Under the pieces are notes generated by a model. The model was not told where the DNA came from. It worked only from the letters and a program-made list of their open reading frames with translations, and did no database searches. From contig CAVSMB010000003.1 of the NCBI GenBank assembly GCA_963728925.1, positions 6,917 to 70,916 of the forward strand: DNA of 64,000 bases. Direction: 5' to 3'. Of the stretch, positions 40,869 through 50,139 are shown in pieces (position 1 is the stretch's first letter; each line of letters begins with the position of its first letter). Made by a program: the position numbers and the translations under genes. This DNA comes from JBBPZA01 sp963728925. GTDB taxonomy: Bacteria > Actinomycetota > Thermoleophilia > Solirubrobacterales > Solirubrobacteraceae.

Positions 40869-43418
40869 TCACTCGGGCTCGTCGACGCCCACGGGCTCGG
40901 CCTCGGACGCCCGCGCCGGGCGGCCCGCGCCGCGCTCGGCGAGGTTCGCGAGTACCCGCGGGACGTCGGCCTCGGTGATGAGGACCTGCCGTGGCTTGGA
41001 CCCCTCGTAGCCCGAGATCACGCCCCGCCGCTCCAGCATGTCGATGAGCCGGCCCGCGCGCGTGTAGCCCAGCCGCAGCCGGCGCTGGAGCATCGAGGTG
41101 GACGCCGTCTGCATCTCGGCGACGAGCCGGATCGCGTCGTCGAGAAGCGGGTCCTCGTCGGGGTCCATGCCGTCCTCGTCCCCTCCAAGCCCGTCGTCCT
41201 CGCTCTCGACCTCCTCCAGCAGCTCCTCGCGGAAGTCCGGCTCGCCCTGGCGACGCCAGAAGTCGGTGAGCTTCTCGATCTGGGCCTCGTCGATGTACGC
41301 GCCCTGGATGCGCTGCAGGCGCGAGGTGCCGATGGGCGAGAAGAGCATGTCGCCCTGGCCGAGCAGCGACTCGGCGCCGTTCTGGTCGAGGATGACCCGC
41401 GAATCGGTCTGCGAGGAGACCGCGAAGGCGATCCGCGAGGGGACGTTGGCCTTGATCATGCCGGTGATGACGTCAACGCGCGGGCTCTGGGTCGCGAGCA
41501 CCAGGTGGATGCCCACTGCGCGCGCCTTCTGGGCGAGGCGGATGATCGAGTCCTCGACCTCGGCGGGCGCGACCATCATCAGGTCGGCGAGCTCGTCGAT
41601 GACGCACAGGACGTAGGGCAGCGGCGCCTCGCCGCGTCGCTCGCGCGCGCGGTTGAGCTCGGGCAGGCTGCGCGTGCGGGCCAGCGACATCATCCCGTAG
41701 CGCTCCTCCATCTCCTTCACGAGGTTGGCAAGCGCGTTGGCGGCCTTGCGCGGGCTCGTGATGACCGGGGTGATGAGGTGCGGGATCGACTCGTAGTGGT
41801 TGAGCTCGACCTGCTTGGGGTCGACGAGGACGAGGCGCATATCACGCGGCGTTGCGCGCAGGAGGATGCTCGAGAGCATCGCGTTGATGCAGCCCGACTT
41901 GCCCGCGCCGGTGGTGCCCGCGACGAGGATGTGCGGCATCTTCGTGAGGTCGGCCCCTATCGCCCGCCCGGCGACGTCCTTGCCCAGCCACACCCCGAGC
42001 GGCGAGTAGTCCTCGGGCGGGTCCTGCCACACATCGCCGAGGTGCACGATGCGCCTCCGCGCGTTGGGAACCTCCACCCCGACCGCCTGCTTGCCGGGGA
42101 TCGGGGCGAGAATGCGGATATCGGTCGCGGCCAGCGCGTAGGCGAGGTCGTCCTTGAGATTGGCGACCTTGGCCATCTTGACCCCGGGCGAGAGGCGCAG
42201 CTCGTAGCGCGTGATGTGCGGGCCGGCGACCGTGCCGACGACCGTCGCGTCGACCCCGAAGTGGCCGAGTCCCTCCAGCAGCTGAGCCGCGGTGCGGGCC
42301 TGACCCGACGTGTCCGGGCGCGCCGCCTCGCCCCTGGACCGGGTGAGCAGCCGCGGGTTCGGCACCTTCCAGACGAAGTCCTCCGCGTCGGTCACCGAGG
42401 CGCGGTAGCGGCCCTGAGGGGTCAGCGCCATCTGCTCGGGCTGGGCGGCGGGGCCGGCGGGGGCCGCCTCGAGCTCGGGGACTTCCCCGGCGTGGGCCGT
42501 GCCGCCGGCGGGCGCGTCCTCGCCGGCCGGCTCGGCGTCGCCGGAGAGGGCGATGGTGGGCTTCTCGCCGGTCCCCGGGTCGTCGCCGGAGAGGGCGACG
42601 GTCGCCTCCTCGCCGGCGGCGGGGTCGTCGTCGCCGTAGAGGTCGGGGTAGCGGTCGCGCCCGTCGAGCGATGGCGCCTCGACGTGGGTGGCCCGCACCA
42701 CGAGCTCAGCGGTGTCGAGGTCGGGCGGCTCGAGCCCCTCGTCGCCGTCGTCCGCCTCCGCGCGACGCCCGCGCTCGGCGCGGCGCAGGGCGGCGAGAGC
42801 GGGTGACGAGCGCCGCAGGCGGCGCGAGGTGCTCACCACGTGCGATCCCGTCGCATTGACCGCGCTCGCGACGGTCGCGCCGGTCAGCAGCAGCGCGCCG
42901 ACCGCGAAGAGGAAGGCGGCGAGGATGTGGGTTCCCGTCGTTCCCAGGAGCGAGGACGCCGCCCAGTAGAGACCCTCCCCCACCGCGCCCGAACGCACCC
43001 GGAAGACGTCGGGGTCGAAGGCGCTCACGCGAACCGGGTCGTGGGGCCCGAGCCCCAGCGTTCCCGCCGCCAGGGCGAGCGCCATGGCGGCCGCGACGCA
43101 CAGCACCCCGGTGCGCAACGGGCGGCGGGCCGGGAGCACGGGTCGCAGCGCGATGAGCGTCCCGGCCGCCACCAGGGCGGCCGGGACGACGTAGGCGAGC
43201 ACGCCGAGCAGCCAGCTCAGCCCTTCGTGCAGGCCGTCGCCCGCCCGCCCGCCGGCCCAGCCCAGGTAGAGCACGCAGGCGAGGAAGATCCCCAGCGCGA
43301 CGAGTCCCAACCCGATGACGTCGAGCTGGCGCTGCTCGAGCACGGGCAGGCGCAGCGCAAGCGCCGTGGAGAGGCGCTCTCGGACTCCGGAACGTGCGGG
43401 CTTGCGTGGGCGCGCCAT
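40869..43418 (-). CDS. ftsK: DNA translocase FtsK
   Basis: 849 residues. Four transmembrane helices in the first 200 residues (for example VIGLGLVALGIFLACVLYLGW and ILAAFLFAVGALLLTGATVAS), an acidic Glu/Gly/Asp linker of about 120 residues with ALSGDDPGTGEKPTIALSGD repeats, then the motor: Walker A VAGTTGAGKSGCINAML, Walker B RLVLVDPKQVEL, and a C-terminal winged-helix gamma domain (TSMLQRRLRLGYTRAGRLIDMLERRGVIS). It pumps chromosomal DNA through the closing septum. First gene of the ftsK-rodZ-cinA-thpR run. Confidence 0.95.
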   Translation of the reverse strand: MARPRKPARSGVRERLSTALALRLPVLEQRQLDVIGLGLVALGIFLACVLYLGWAGGRAGDGLHEGLSWLLGVLAYVVPAALVAAGTLIALRPVLPARRPLRTGVLCVAAAMALALAAGTLGLGPHDPVRVSAFDPDVFRVRSGAVGEGLYWAASSLLGTTGTHILAAFLFAVGALLLTGATVASAVNATGSHVVSTSRRLRRSSPALAALRRAERGRRAEADDGDEGLEPPDLDTAELVVRATHVEAPSLDGRDRYPDLYGDDDPAAGEEATVALSGDDPGTGEKPTIALSGDAEPAGEDAPAGGTAHAGEVPELEAAPAGPAAQPEQMALTPQGRYRASVTDAEDFVWKVPNPRLLTRSRGEAARPDTSGQARTAAQLLEGLGHFGVDATVVGTVAGPHITRYELRLSPGVKMAKVANLKDDLAYALAATDIRILAPIPGKQAVGVEVPNARRRIVHLGDVWQDPPEDYSPLGVWLGKDVAGRAIGADLTKMPHILVAGTTGAGKSGCINAMLSSILLRATPRDMRLVLVDPKQVELNHYESIPHLITPVITSPRKAANALANLVKEMEERYGMMSLARTRSLPELNRARERRGEAPLPYVLCVIDELADLMMVAPAEVEDSIIRLAQKARAVGIHLVLATQSPRVDVITGMIKANVPSRIAFAVSSQTDSRVILDQNGAESLLGQGDMLFSPIGTSRLQRIQGAYIDEAQIEKLTDFWRRQGEPDFREELLEEVESEDDGLGGDEDGMDPDEDPLLDDAIRLVAEMQTASTSMLQRRLRLGYTRAGRLIDMLERRGVISGYEGSKPRQVLITEADVPRVLANLAERGAGRPARASEAEPVGVDEPE

Positions 43419-43471
43419 GGGCTGGCTCGTCGAGCGTCCTTCGACGCCCGGCCGTCCTCCCCTCCCCCCGG

Positions 43472-43477
43472 TACGAT
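43472..43477 (+). promoter_or_regulatory. -10 hexamer TACGAT, leaderless-type
   Basis: TACGAT ends 6 bases before GTG 43484 of the response regulator gene, with no Shine-Dalgarno sequence between. Confidence 0.45.
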
Positions 43478-43483
43478 CGCGGC

Positions 43484-44173
43484 GTGGACGTCTCCTACGA
43501 CCGCCCGCCGCGCGTGCTCGTCGTCGAGGACGACGAGGACATCGCGCTGGTCGTGCAGCGCATGCTGCGCGCCGAGGGCTACGAGACCCGGGTGGCCGCC
43601 GACGGCGACGCCGCGCTCGAGGACGCGCGCGGCTTCCTCCCCGACCTCGTGATCCTCGACCTCGGCCTCCCCGGCCGCGACGGCATCGAGGTGGCCCGCG
43701 AGCTGCGCGGCCGCGACGACACGCCGATCCTCATCCTCACGGCCCGCGACGCCGTGGAGTCGCGCGTCGAGGGGCTCGACAGCGGGGCCGACGACTACCT
43801 CGTCAAGCCCTTCGACCGCCAGGAGCTGCTGGCCCGTCTGCGGGCGATGCTGCGCCGCCGCCCGCCGCGCGGGTCCGCGCCGCTGCAGGTGGGCGACCTG
43901 AGCCTCAACCCCGACACCCACGAGGTGCGCCGCCAGGAGCGCGCGGTCGATTTAACCCAGCGTGAGTTCGAGCTGCTGGAGTACCTCATGCGCAACGAGC
44001 GGATCGTCATCTCGCGTCAGCGCCTCCTCGACGAGGTGTGGGGCTATGACCCCTTCTCCATGACGAACACGATCGAGGTGTTCGTGTCCAATCTTCGACG
44101 GAAGCTGGAAGCCGGTGGCGAGCCGCGACTCCTCCACACGATCCGCGGCGCGGGCTACGTTCTCCGCGCTTAG
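43484..44173 (+). CDS. OmpR-family response regulator (MprA-like)
   Basis: 229 residues. Receiver domain with acidic pocket VVEDDEDI, phospho-acceptor Asp59 (DLVILDLGLPGRDG), switch Thr (LILTAR) and Lys (YLVKPF); C-terminal winged helix (VDLTQREFELLEYLMRN, FSMTNTIEVFVSNLRRKLE, IRGAGYVLR). The longer frame starting at 43394 is rejected because GTG 43484 sits behind a -10 hexamer and begins just before the receiver domain. Overlaps the sensor kinase gene, forming a two-component system whose signal is unknown. Confidence 0.93.
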   Translation: MDVSYDRPPRVLVVEDDEDIALVVQRMLRAEGYETRVAADGDAALEDARGFLPDLVILDLGLPGRDGIEVARELRGRDDTPILILTARDAVESRVEGLDSGADDYLVKPFDRQELLARLRAMLRRRPPRGSAPLQVGDLSLNPDTHEVRRQERAVDLTQREFELLEYLMRNERIVISRQRLLDEVWGYDPFSMTNTIEVFVSNLRRKLEAGGEPRLLHTIRGAGYVLRA

Positions 44174-45626
44174 GCGCCCGCGGGTCCCGGTCCCGCGACT
44201 GCCCAAGCCGCTCGACCGCCTGCCCATCCGGCTGCGGCTGGCCGTCGTGTCGGCGGGGCTCACGCTGGTCATCCTGCTCGCCTTCGCGCTCGTGGTGGGC
44301 ACGCTGACCACGCGACGCATCCGCGGCGACTTCAATTCAGACGTGCGCAGCGGCGCCGACAAGGTCGCCCGCTACGTCCCACTGACCCAGGTCAACCGCG
44401 AGGCGAGATGCGAAGGTCGGCCCGACCGCCTCGGGGCCAATGCGGTGGTTCGCGTGGTCACCCTCGACGGCACCTACGTCTGTGGGGAGAAGTCGATCGA
44501 CTTCGGCCCGCCAACGCCGGAGGCGGTACAACGCTCCGGCTACCGGGTCGAGTCCCGCTTCCTGCGGTCGATCGACCAGCCCGGCCTCACCGCGTGGTTG
44601 CAGTTCGCCCGGCCGGTGTCCGACGTCAACGAGACGATCAGCCGCGTCCGCTTCCTGCTCGCTCTCGGGGTGCTCGGCGGCGCCGCGCTCGCCTTCCTCG
44701 CCGGCCTGGCCATCGGGCGGCGCGCGATGGCGCCGATCGCCGAGCTCACCGCCACCGCCCGCGACATCGAGCGCACGCGCGACCCGTCCCTCTCGGTCCC
44801 CCACCCGCGGGCCGACGACGAGGTCGCCGAGCTCGCGCGCACGCTCGAGGGGATGCTCGGGGCGCTGGACGCCTCGCGCTCGGACACCGAGGCGATGCTC
44901 GGCCGCCAGCGCGAGTTCGTCGCCGACGCGTCGCACGAGCTGCGCACCCCGTTGACCAGCGTGCTGGCCAACCTCGAGCTGCTGACCGAGCAGCTCGAAG
45001 GCGAGGAGGAGGAGGCTGCGGCCTCCGCCCTGCGCTCCGCGCAGCGCATGCGCCGCCTGGTGGCGGACCTGCTGCTGCTCGCGCGGGCGGACGCCGGCCG
45101 CTCCGCCCGCCACGTGGCGGTCGACCTGGGCGACGTGCTCGTCGAGGCCGCCGCCGAGCTCGAGCCGGTCGCCGTCGACCACCGGCTGTCCCTCGACCCG
45201 GCACCGGCCCCTGTCGCCGGCGCGCGCGACGAGCTTCACCGCCTGGCGCTGAACCTCTTGGAGAACGCCGTTCGCCACACGCCGCCGGGCACGCGCGTGC
45301 GCGCGCGTACCGGCGTGCAGGACCGCGACGCAGTGCTCGAGGTGACCGACGACGGTCCGGGGGTCCCGCCAGCCCTCGCGCCGCGCATCTTCGAGCGCTT
45401 CGTGCGTGGCGGCGGCGAGCGCGCGGGCAGCTCGGGCCTGGGGCTGGCGATCGTGCGGTCGGTCGCCGAGGCGCACGCCGGCACTGTGACCCTCGACGCA
45501 CCCGTCGCGGGCGAGGGCGCGCGCTTCGTCGTGCGGCTGCCAGCCCTAGCGGGCCAGAGCGGAGCAGACCCCCGCTTCGAAGACGGACCGCAGGAGCTTG
45601 AAGGTCTTGGGTCGGACCTCCGCTGA
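44115..45626 (+). CDS. Sensor histidine kinase (MprB-like)
   Basis: 503 residues. Two membrane helices (LRLAVVSAGLTLVILLAFALVV near 38-60 and FLLALGVLGGAALAFLAGLA near 178-197) enclose an extracytoplasmic sensor of about 115 residues; a HAMP follows, then HisKA with REFVADASHELRTPLTSV and an HATPase domain with NLLENAVRHTPPG (N box), DDGPGVP (G1) and SSGLGLAIV (G2). Start GTG 44115 overlaps the regulator by 59 bases. Its last 81 bases overlap the convergent serine hydrolase gene. Confidence 0.92.
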   Translation: MASRDSSTRSAARATFSALRRPRVPVPRLPKPLDRLPIRLRLAVVSAGLTLVILLAFALVVGTLTTRRIRGDFNSDVRSGADKVARYVPLTQVNREARCEGRPDRLGANAVVRVVTLDGTYVCGEKSIDFGPPTPEAVQRSGYRVESRFLRSIDQPGLTAWLQFARPVSDVNETISRVRFLLALGVLGGAALAFLAGLAIGRRAMAPIAELTATARDIERTRDPSLSVPHPRADDEVAELARTLEGMLGALDASRSDTEAMLGRQREFVADASHELRTPLTSVLANLELLTEQLEGEEEEAAASALRSAQRMRRLVADLLLLARADAGRSARHVAVDLGDVLVEAAAELEPVAVDHRLSLDPAPAPVAGARDELHRLALNLLENAVRHTPPGTRVRARTGVQDRDAVLEVTDDGPGVPPALAPRIFERFVRGGGERAGSSGLGLAIVRSVAEAHAGTVTLDAPVAGEGARFVVRLPALAGQSGADPRFEDGPQELEGLGSDLR

Positions 45627-46706
45627 GAGCTGGGTGTTGGCCGAGACGACGATCGAGCGGGTTCCGTCGGCCGTCGCTGCGATGAACTGGGTATAGCCGA
45701 AGATGTTGCCTGTGTGCCCGTACACGACGCCGCAGCGGGTCGTGTAGCGGAATATCGCCAGGCCGGCGTCGGTCCGGCCGGGACCCGGCGGCTCCGAGAA
45801 GCCCGGGACCCAGCGCCGCTGCGCCGCGCGCGTCGAGGGCTTCAGGAAGCGCGGGCCGGCGTAGGCCCGGATAAAGCGCGCGAAGTCGTCCTGGGTCGTC
45901 ACCTCACCACCGGCCGCCCACAGATAGTCGGCGTTGACGACCTCGGAGAGGTCCTCGCGCTTGCCCTTCGAGGGCGCGTCGTAGCCGGTCACGAACGGCG
46001 TGGGCTGCCGGTAACCCGTCGGCAGCGAGGTGTTGCGCATCCTCAGCGGGTCGAACACGCGCGCGGAGAGCTCGTCGCGCAGGGTGAGGCCGGTGGCCGC
46101 CTCGATCATCAGGCCGCCGACGATGTTGTCGGTGTTGCGGTAGTCGTAGCGCGAGCCCGCGGTGAAGTCGAGCGGCGCGTTCCCGAGCCAGGTGACGAGC
46201 TGCAGCGGCGCGACCGGCGCCCTGGGCCGGTTGATCAGCGCGTCGATGATCTCCTGCGACGCGGTGTACTCCGGCAGGCCGCTGCGGTGCTGGAGGAGCT
46301 GGGCGAGCGTGATCCGCCCCCACGCGGCGGGCAGCGCGGGGAGCAGCTCGCCGATCGTGTCGTCGAGCGAGAGCACGCCGGCGTCGACGAGCCTGAGCGC
46401 AGCGGCGCCCATCATCGCCTTGCCGGTCGACGCGGTGCGCAGGTGGTCGGACGGGCGAAACCGCCGGCCGGTTCGCAGGCTCGCCACGCCGCGGGTGAGA
46501 AAGCGCCTGCCCGAACCACGCTGGACGAGGGCGGCGACGCCCGGCGGGCCGTCGGCGTCGCGCACGACCCGCGCCAGCGCCGCGTCCAGCGCCGCGTCGG
46601 CCTTGGGCCGTGACGGCGGCGAGGCGGCCGGTGCGGAAGGGGCGAGCGCGGCGAGGCCGAGGGCGGCGCAGGCCGCGACCAGGACGGAGCGGCGGCTGGA
46701 GGACAT
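45546..46706 (-). CDS. Serine hydrolase, beta-lactamase / D-Ala-D-Ala carboxypeptidase type
   Basis: 386 residues with a signal peptide (SSSRRSVLVAACAALGLAALAPSAPA, Arg-Arg before the core, possibly Tat). Active-site Ser-x-x-Lys is TASTGKAMMG, the YxN-like motif is DYRNTDN, and the HTG motif is YGHTGNIFG (third motif). Class C beta-lactamase-like esterases and carboxypeptidases share this set; the natural substrate is not evident. Leaderless-type start with TAGGCT 8 bases before ATG 46706. Confidence 0.88.
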   Translation of the reverse strand: MSSSRRSVLVAACAALGLAALAPSAPAASPPSRPKADAALDAALARVVRDADGPPGVAALVQRGSGRRFLTRGVASLRTGRRFRPSDHLRTASTGKAMMGAAALRLVDAGVLSLDDTIGELLPALPAAWGRITLAQLLQHRSGLPEYTASQEIIDALINRPRAPVAPLQLVTWLGNAPLDFTAGSRYDYRNTDNIVGGLMIEAATGLTLRDELSARVFDPLRMRNTSLPTGYRQPTPFVTGYDAPSKGKREDLSEVVNADYLWAAGGEVTTQDDFARFIRAYAGPRFLKPSTRAAQRRWVPGFSEPPGPGRTDAGLAIFRYTTRCGVVYGHTGNIFGYTQFIAATADGTRSIVVSANTQLSAEVRPKTFKLLRSVFEAGVCSALAR

Positions 46707-46714
46707 GGCGAGCG

Positions 46715-46720
46715 AGCCTA
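46715..46720 (-). promoter_or_regulatory. -10 hexamer TAGGCT, leaderless-type
   Basis: TAGGCT on the minus strand ends 8 bases before ATG 46706 of the serine hydrolase gene. Confidence 0.45.
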
Positions 46721-46829
46721 TAGCGGTCGCTGCGGGATCTGCGGGAACCCGGCGCGAGACCGCGCGTGGCCGCGCCGAGAGCCAGTGGGGGCGCGGGCGA
46801 GGCGCCGGCGGGGGCCGCCGGGGCGAGCT

Positions 46830-48494
46830 CTAGACCTCGACGACGACCGGCAGCACCATCGGCCGGCGGCGCAGGCGCTCGTAGACGAAGGCGGCGAGGT
46901 CGTCGTGCAGGAGCTCCTGGAGGAGGTCGATCTCGCGCACCTCCTCGCGCGCTGCGCGCTCGAGCGACTGCTCGACCGCGGTGCGGATCTCGTCGAGCAT
47001 GCCGTCGCCGTCCTGGAGGAAGGGCACGCCGCGCAGGATGACCTCGGGGTCCACCACCGACTGCCCGGACTGCTCGGAGATCGTCGCGACGACGATGAAG
47101 ATGCCATCCGCGCTGAGCATCCGGCGGTCGCGCAGGGCGACGTCGGCGGGGTCGCCGATGTCGACCCCGTCGACGAAGATCATCCCGGACTGCTCGCGCT
47201 CGCGCCAGCGCGCGCCGCGCTCGTCGATCTCGAGCGGCAGGCCGTTCTCGCCCCGGAAGATCGCGTCGGGCTCGACGCCGACCGCCTCGGCGAGCTGGGC
47301 GTGCAGGCGGATGCGCCGGTGGTCGCCGTGGAAGGGGAAGACGTACCGCGGCCGCGTGAGGTTGAGCATCATCTTCAGCTCGTCGGCGTACCCGTGGCCG
47401 GAGGCGTGGACGGGCGCGTCGCGGGTCGTGACGACGTCGCAGCCGATGAACGAGAGGCGGTCGATCGTCTCGTTGACCGCGCGCTCGTTGCCCGGGATCG
47501 CCGTGGCCGAGAAGACCACCGTGTCGCCCGAGTGCAGCTCGACGACGGGGTGATCGCGGTGCGCCATGCGACGCAGAGCCGAGAGCGGCTCGCCCTGGGA
47601 GCCCGTCGAGATGATCACGAGCCGCTCGTCGGGGAAGTCGTCGATCTCGCGCGGCGCGACGAGCATCCCCTCGGGCACGTCGATGTGCCCCAGCGAGCGG
47701 CCGATGTTCACGTTCTTACGCATCGAGCGACCGACCAGCGAGACCTTGCGCCCGAGCGCCGCGGCGGCGTCGACGGCTTGCTGGACGCGGTGGATGTTGG
47801 AGGCGAAGCACGTGACGACGATGCGCCCGTCGCAGCGCGCGAAGACCTCCTCGAGGTGGGGCCCGACACCCGACTCCGAGGGCGAGGTGCCCGGGCGGTC
47901 CGCGTTGGTCGAGTCGCCGCAGAGCACGAGCAGGCCCTCGCCCCCGAGCTCGGCCAGGCGGGCGAAGTCGGCCGGCTGGCCGTCGACCGGGGTCTGGTCG
48001 AACTTGTAGTCGCCCGTGACGAGCGCCGTGCCGAGCGGCGTGTGCAGCGCGACCGCGGACGCGTCGGGGATCGAGTGCGTCATGTGAACGAGCTCGATCC
48101 CGAAGGGCCCCACGTCGACGCGCTCGCCCGAGCCGAGCGACTCGAGGGCCACGTCGCGCAGCTTGTGCTCGTCGAGCTTGGAGCGCGCCATGGCCATGGT
48201 CAGGGCGCCGCCGTAGACGACCGGCACCTTGTCCTGGCCCAGCTCGCGCAGCACCCAGGGCAGGGCGCCGAGGTGGTCCTCGTGGCCGTGGGTGACGACG
48301 ATCGCCTCGATGTCGTCGGCGCGCTCACGCAGATAGGCGAAGTCGGGCAGGACCAGGTCGATGCCGAGCATGTCGGCGGTCGGGAAGCGCAGCCCGACGT
48401 CGACCACGACGATCCGGCCGTCGAGCTCGAAGACCGTCATGTTCTTGCCGATCTCCCCGATCCCGCCGAGCGGGAGGATGCGCAGCGGGGTCAC
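46830..48494 (-). CDS. rnj: Ribonuclease J
   Basis: 554 residues. Beta-lactamase fold with the metal motif VTHGHEDHLGALPW, then beta-CASP segments GDYKFDQTPVD, CGDSTNAD, HSGDTVVFSATAIPGNE and ASGHGYADELKMMLNLTRPRYVFPFHGDHRR. The C-terminal domain (about 100 residues) mediates oligomerisation. It has 5'-3' exonuclease and endonuclease activity in rRNA maturation and mRNA decay. GTG 48494 overlaps the dapA stop as GTGA, the conserved dapA-rnj pairing of actinobacteria. Confidence 0.95.
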   Translation of the reverse strand: MTPLRILPLGGIGEIGKNMTVFELDGRIVVVDVGLRFPTADMLGIDLVLPDFAYLRERADDIEAIVVTHGHEDHLGALPWVLRELGQDKVPVVYGGALTMAMARSKLDEHKLRDVALESLGSGERVDVGPFGIELVHMTHSIPDASAVALHTPLGTALVTGDYKFDQTPVDGQPADFARLAELGGEGLLVLCGDSTNADRPGTSPSESGVGPHLEEVFARCDGRIVVTCFASNIHRVQQAVDAAAALGRKVSLVGRSMRKNVNIGRSLGHIDVPEGMLVAPREIDDFPDERLVIISTGSQGEPLSALRRMAHRDHPVVELHSGDTVVFSATAIPGNERAVNETIDRLSFIGCDVVTTRDAPVHASGHGYADELKMMLNLTRPRYVFPFHGDHRRIRLHAQLAEAVGVEPDAIFRGENGLPLEIDERGARWREREQSGMIFVDGVDIGDPADVALRDRRMLSADGIFIVVATISEQSGQSVVDPEVILRGVPFLQDGDGMLDEIRTAVEQSLERAAREEVREIDLLQELLHDDLAAFVYERLRRRPMVLPVVVEV

Positions 48495-49351
48495 GCGGCG
48501 GCGGGACGCAACAGCCCGTGGCGCTCGAGCACCTCTCGCACCTGGGCCTTCTCGCCCTCGGCGGCCTCGACGATCGGCAGGCGCACGCCCCCGACCTCGA
48601 CGCCGAGCAGGTTGAGCGCAGCCTTGGTGCACGCCGGGCTGGCGGTGAGGAACAGCACGCGGTAGACGTCCTGGAGCGAGGCGTCGATCTCCGCGCGCCG
48701 CTCGGGGTCGTCGACCATGTGACGCATCTGCTCCCCCACGACGTGGCTGGCGACGAGGATCCCGCCCGCGCCGCCCAGGTCGAGCGTGCGGGCCAGGGAG
48801 GCGTCGTTGCCGGCGTAGAGGTCGAGGCCGTCGATCGGCGCGAGGTCGTCGTCGTTGGCCTGCTTGACCGCTTCGACACCGTCGATCTGGGCGAGCTCGG
48901 AGAGCAGCTCCGGCGGCATGTTGGTGCCGGTGCGCTGCGGGATGTTGTAGAGCACGACCGGCTTGTCGGTCGCGCGCGCCACCTCGGTGAAGTGGGCCAC
49001 GATCCCGCGCGGGCTCGGACGGTTGTAGTACGGCGTGACCGAGAGGATCGCGTCGGCGCCCAGCTCGGTGGCCCGCTCGGTGAGGTGGACGGCGTGGCGG
49101 GTGGCGTTGGACCCGGCCCCCGCGACGACCGTCGCGTGGTCGCCGACCTCGCGGACGGCCAGCTCGATGAGGCCGAGCTGCTCCTCGTCTGAGAGCGTCG
49201 GCGCCTCGCCGGTCGTCCCGCACACCACGAGCCCGTCGGAGCCGTGCTCGAGCAGATGGTGCATGAGCCGCACGGCAGCCTCGTCGTCCACGCGCCCGTC
49301 TGCGTCGAACGGGGTGACCATCGCGGTCAGGATGGCGCCGAGCCCGGCCAT
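48491..49351 (-). CDS. dapA: 4-hydroxy-tetrahydrodipicolinate synthase
   Basis: 286 residues, normal length. Catalytic residues are placed as expected: CGTTGE (Thr46/Thr47), Tyr135 in VVLYNIPQRTG, Arg140 and the Schiff-base Lys163 in AVKQANDDDL. It condenses pyruvate with aspartate semialdehyde, the first committed step towards diaminopimelate. TACCCT lies 7 bases before ATG 49351, a leaderless-type promoter. Its start overlaps the end of the truncated membrane gene by 25 bases. Confidence 0.95.
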   Translation of the reverse strand: MAGLGAILTAMVTPFDADGRVDDEAAVRLMHHLLEHGSDGLVVCGTTGEAPTLSDEEQLGLIELAVREVGDHATVVAGAGSNATRHAVHLTERATELGADAILSVTPYYNRPSPRGIVAHFTEVARATDKPVVLYNIPQRTGTNMPPELLSELAQIDGVEAVKQANDDDLAPIDGLDLYAGNDASLARTLDLGGAGGILVASHVVGEQMRHMVDDPERRAEIDASLQDVYRVLFLTASPACTKAALNLLGVEVGGVRLPIVEAAEGEKAQVREVLERHGLLRPAAA

Positions 49352-50130
49352 GGCGTGGAGGGTAGCCGACCGCCCCGACGCCGGGCCTGGCGGCCGGCCC
49401 CCGGTGACGGGCCACCCGCACCCAGCCGGTGCAGGCCCCACGCCAGCAGGGCGAGCAGCGCGAGGGTGATGGCGAGGACGGCGCCGTAGGCGAGCGCGGC
49501 GAGGCCCGCAGGGGCGGTCTTCTGCTCGCGCTGCAGGATCTCGTGGTCGGCGACGAAGGGGCGCGTGAAGGACGCAGGCGCCGCAACGCCCTTCGCGGGG
49601 ATCGCGGGGTCGTCGGGCAGGTAGAGCGGGACGGCGGTGAGCGAGCGGCCGTGGTGCAGGCGGATGAGCGTCTTCCAGCTTCCGTGCACCGGGACGGGCT
49701 CGGGCGTGCGGTAGACGCCCGGTCCGACGCGCTGCAGGCGGTCGACGACCAGGCCGCCGCCCCGCCAGGCGGTGGCGGTGAGCCACTCGGCGCCCTGCGC
49801 GGCGTCGCGCGGGGTCAGCCTGACGGTCGCCGTCGCCGTGCGGTCCGGGCCGGCCGTCGCGTCGTCCAGGGTCACGGCGGCGCGCACGCCGCGGTCGGAG
49901 GGCTTGTCGAGCGCGAACCCGGCCAGCGCGGCGATGGCGACGGCGGCGCGCGGAATCGAGCCGCCGGCGCGCGGGTCGGTGCGCAGCCGCGTCCCGATCC
50001 AGGCGCCGAGCACACCGGCGGCGATGGCCATCGGGATCGCGAGCAGCGCCTCGGGGAAGAGCGCGGCCGGCCACGGGATCGGCATGAAGACGTGCGACCA
50101 CGCCCATTCGGCGGCGAGGCCGACGGGTAC
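49327..50130 (-). pseudogene. Membrane protein, 5'-truncated
   Basis: The protein-like part starts around GLAAEWAWSHVFMPIPWPAALFPEALLAIPMAIAAGVLG and continues through a periplasmic-type beta segment (AVTLDDATAGPDRTATATVRLTPRDAAQGAEWLTATAWRGGGL, VGPGVYRTPEPVPVHGSWKTLIRLHHG) to a last helix (GAVLAITLALLALLAWGLHRLG). It resembles the C-terminal half of a multi-pass actinobacterial membrane protein of unknown function. Upstream of about 50135 the frame turns into antisense of an unrelated plus-strand remnant, so the N-terminal half has been lost. Confidence 0.5.
49359..49364 (-). promoter_or_regulatory. -10 hexamer TACCCT of dapA, leaderless-type
   Basis: TACCCT on the minus strand ends 7 bases before ATG 49351. 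It lies inside the 3' end of the truncated membrane gene. Confidence 0.45.
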
Positions 50131-50139
50131 GGCAAGGGC

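Noticed and set aside
44064..44084. Palindrome CGAACAC...GTGTTCG inside the response regulator gene
   Set aside because: The half-sites are too far apart for a LexA box and the sequence encodes a conserved winged-helix segment.
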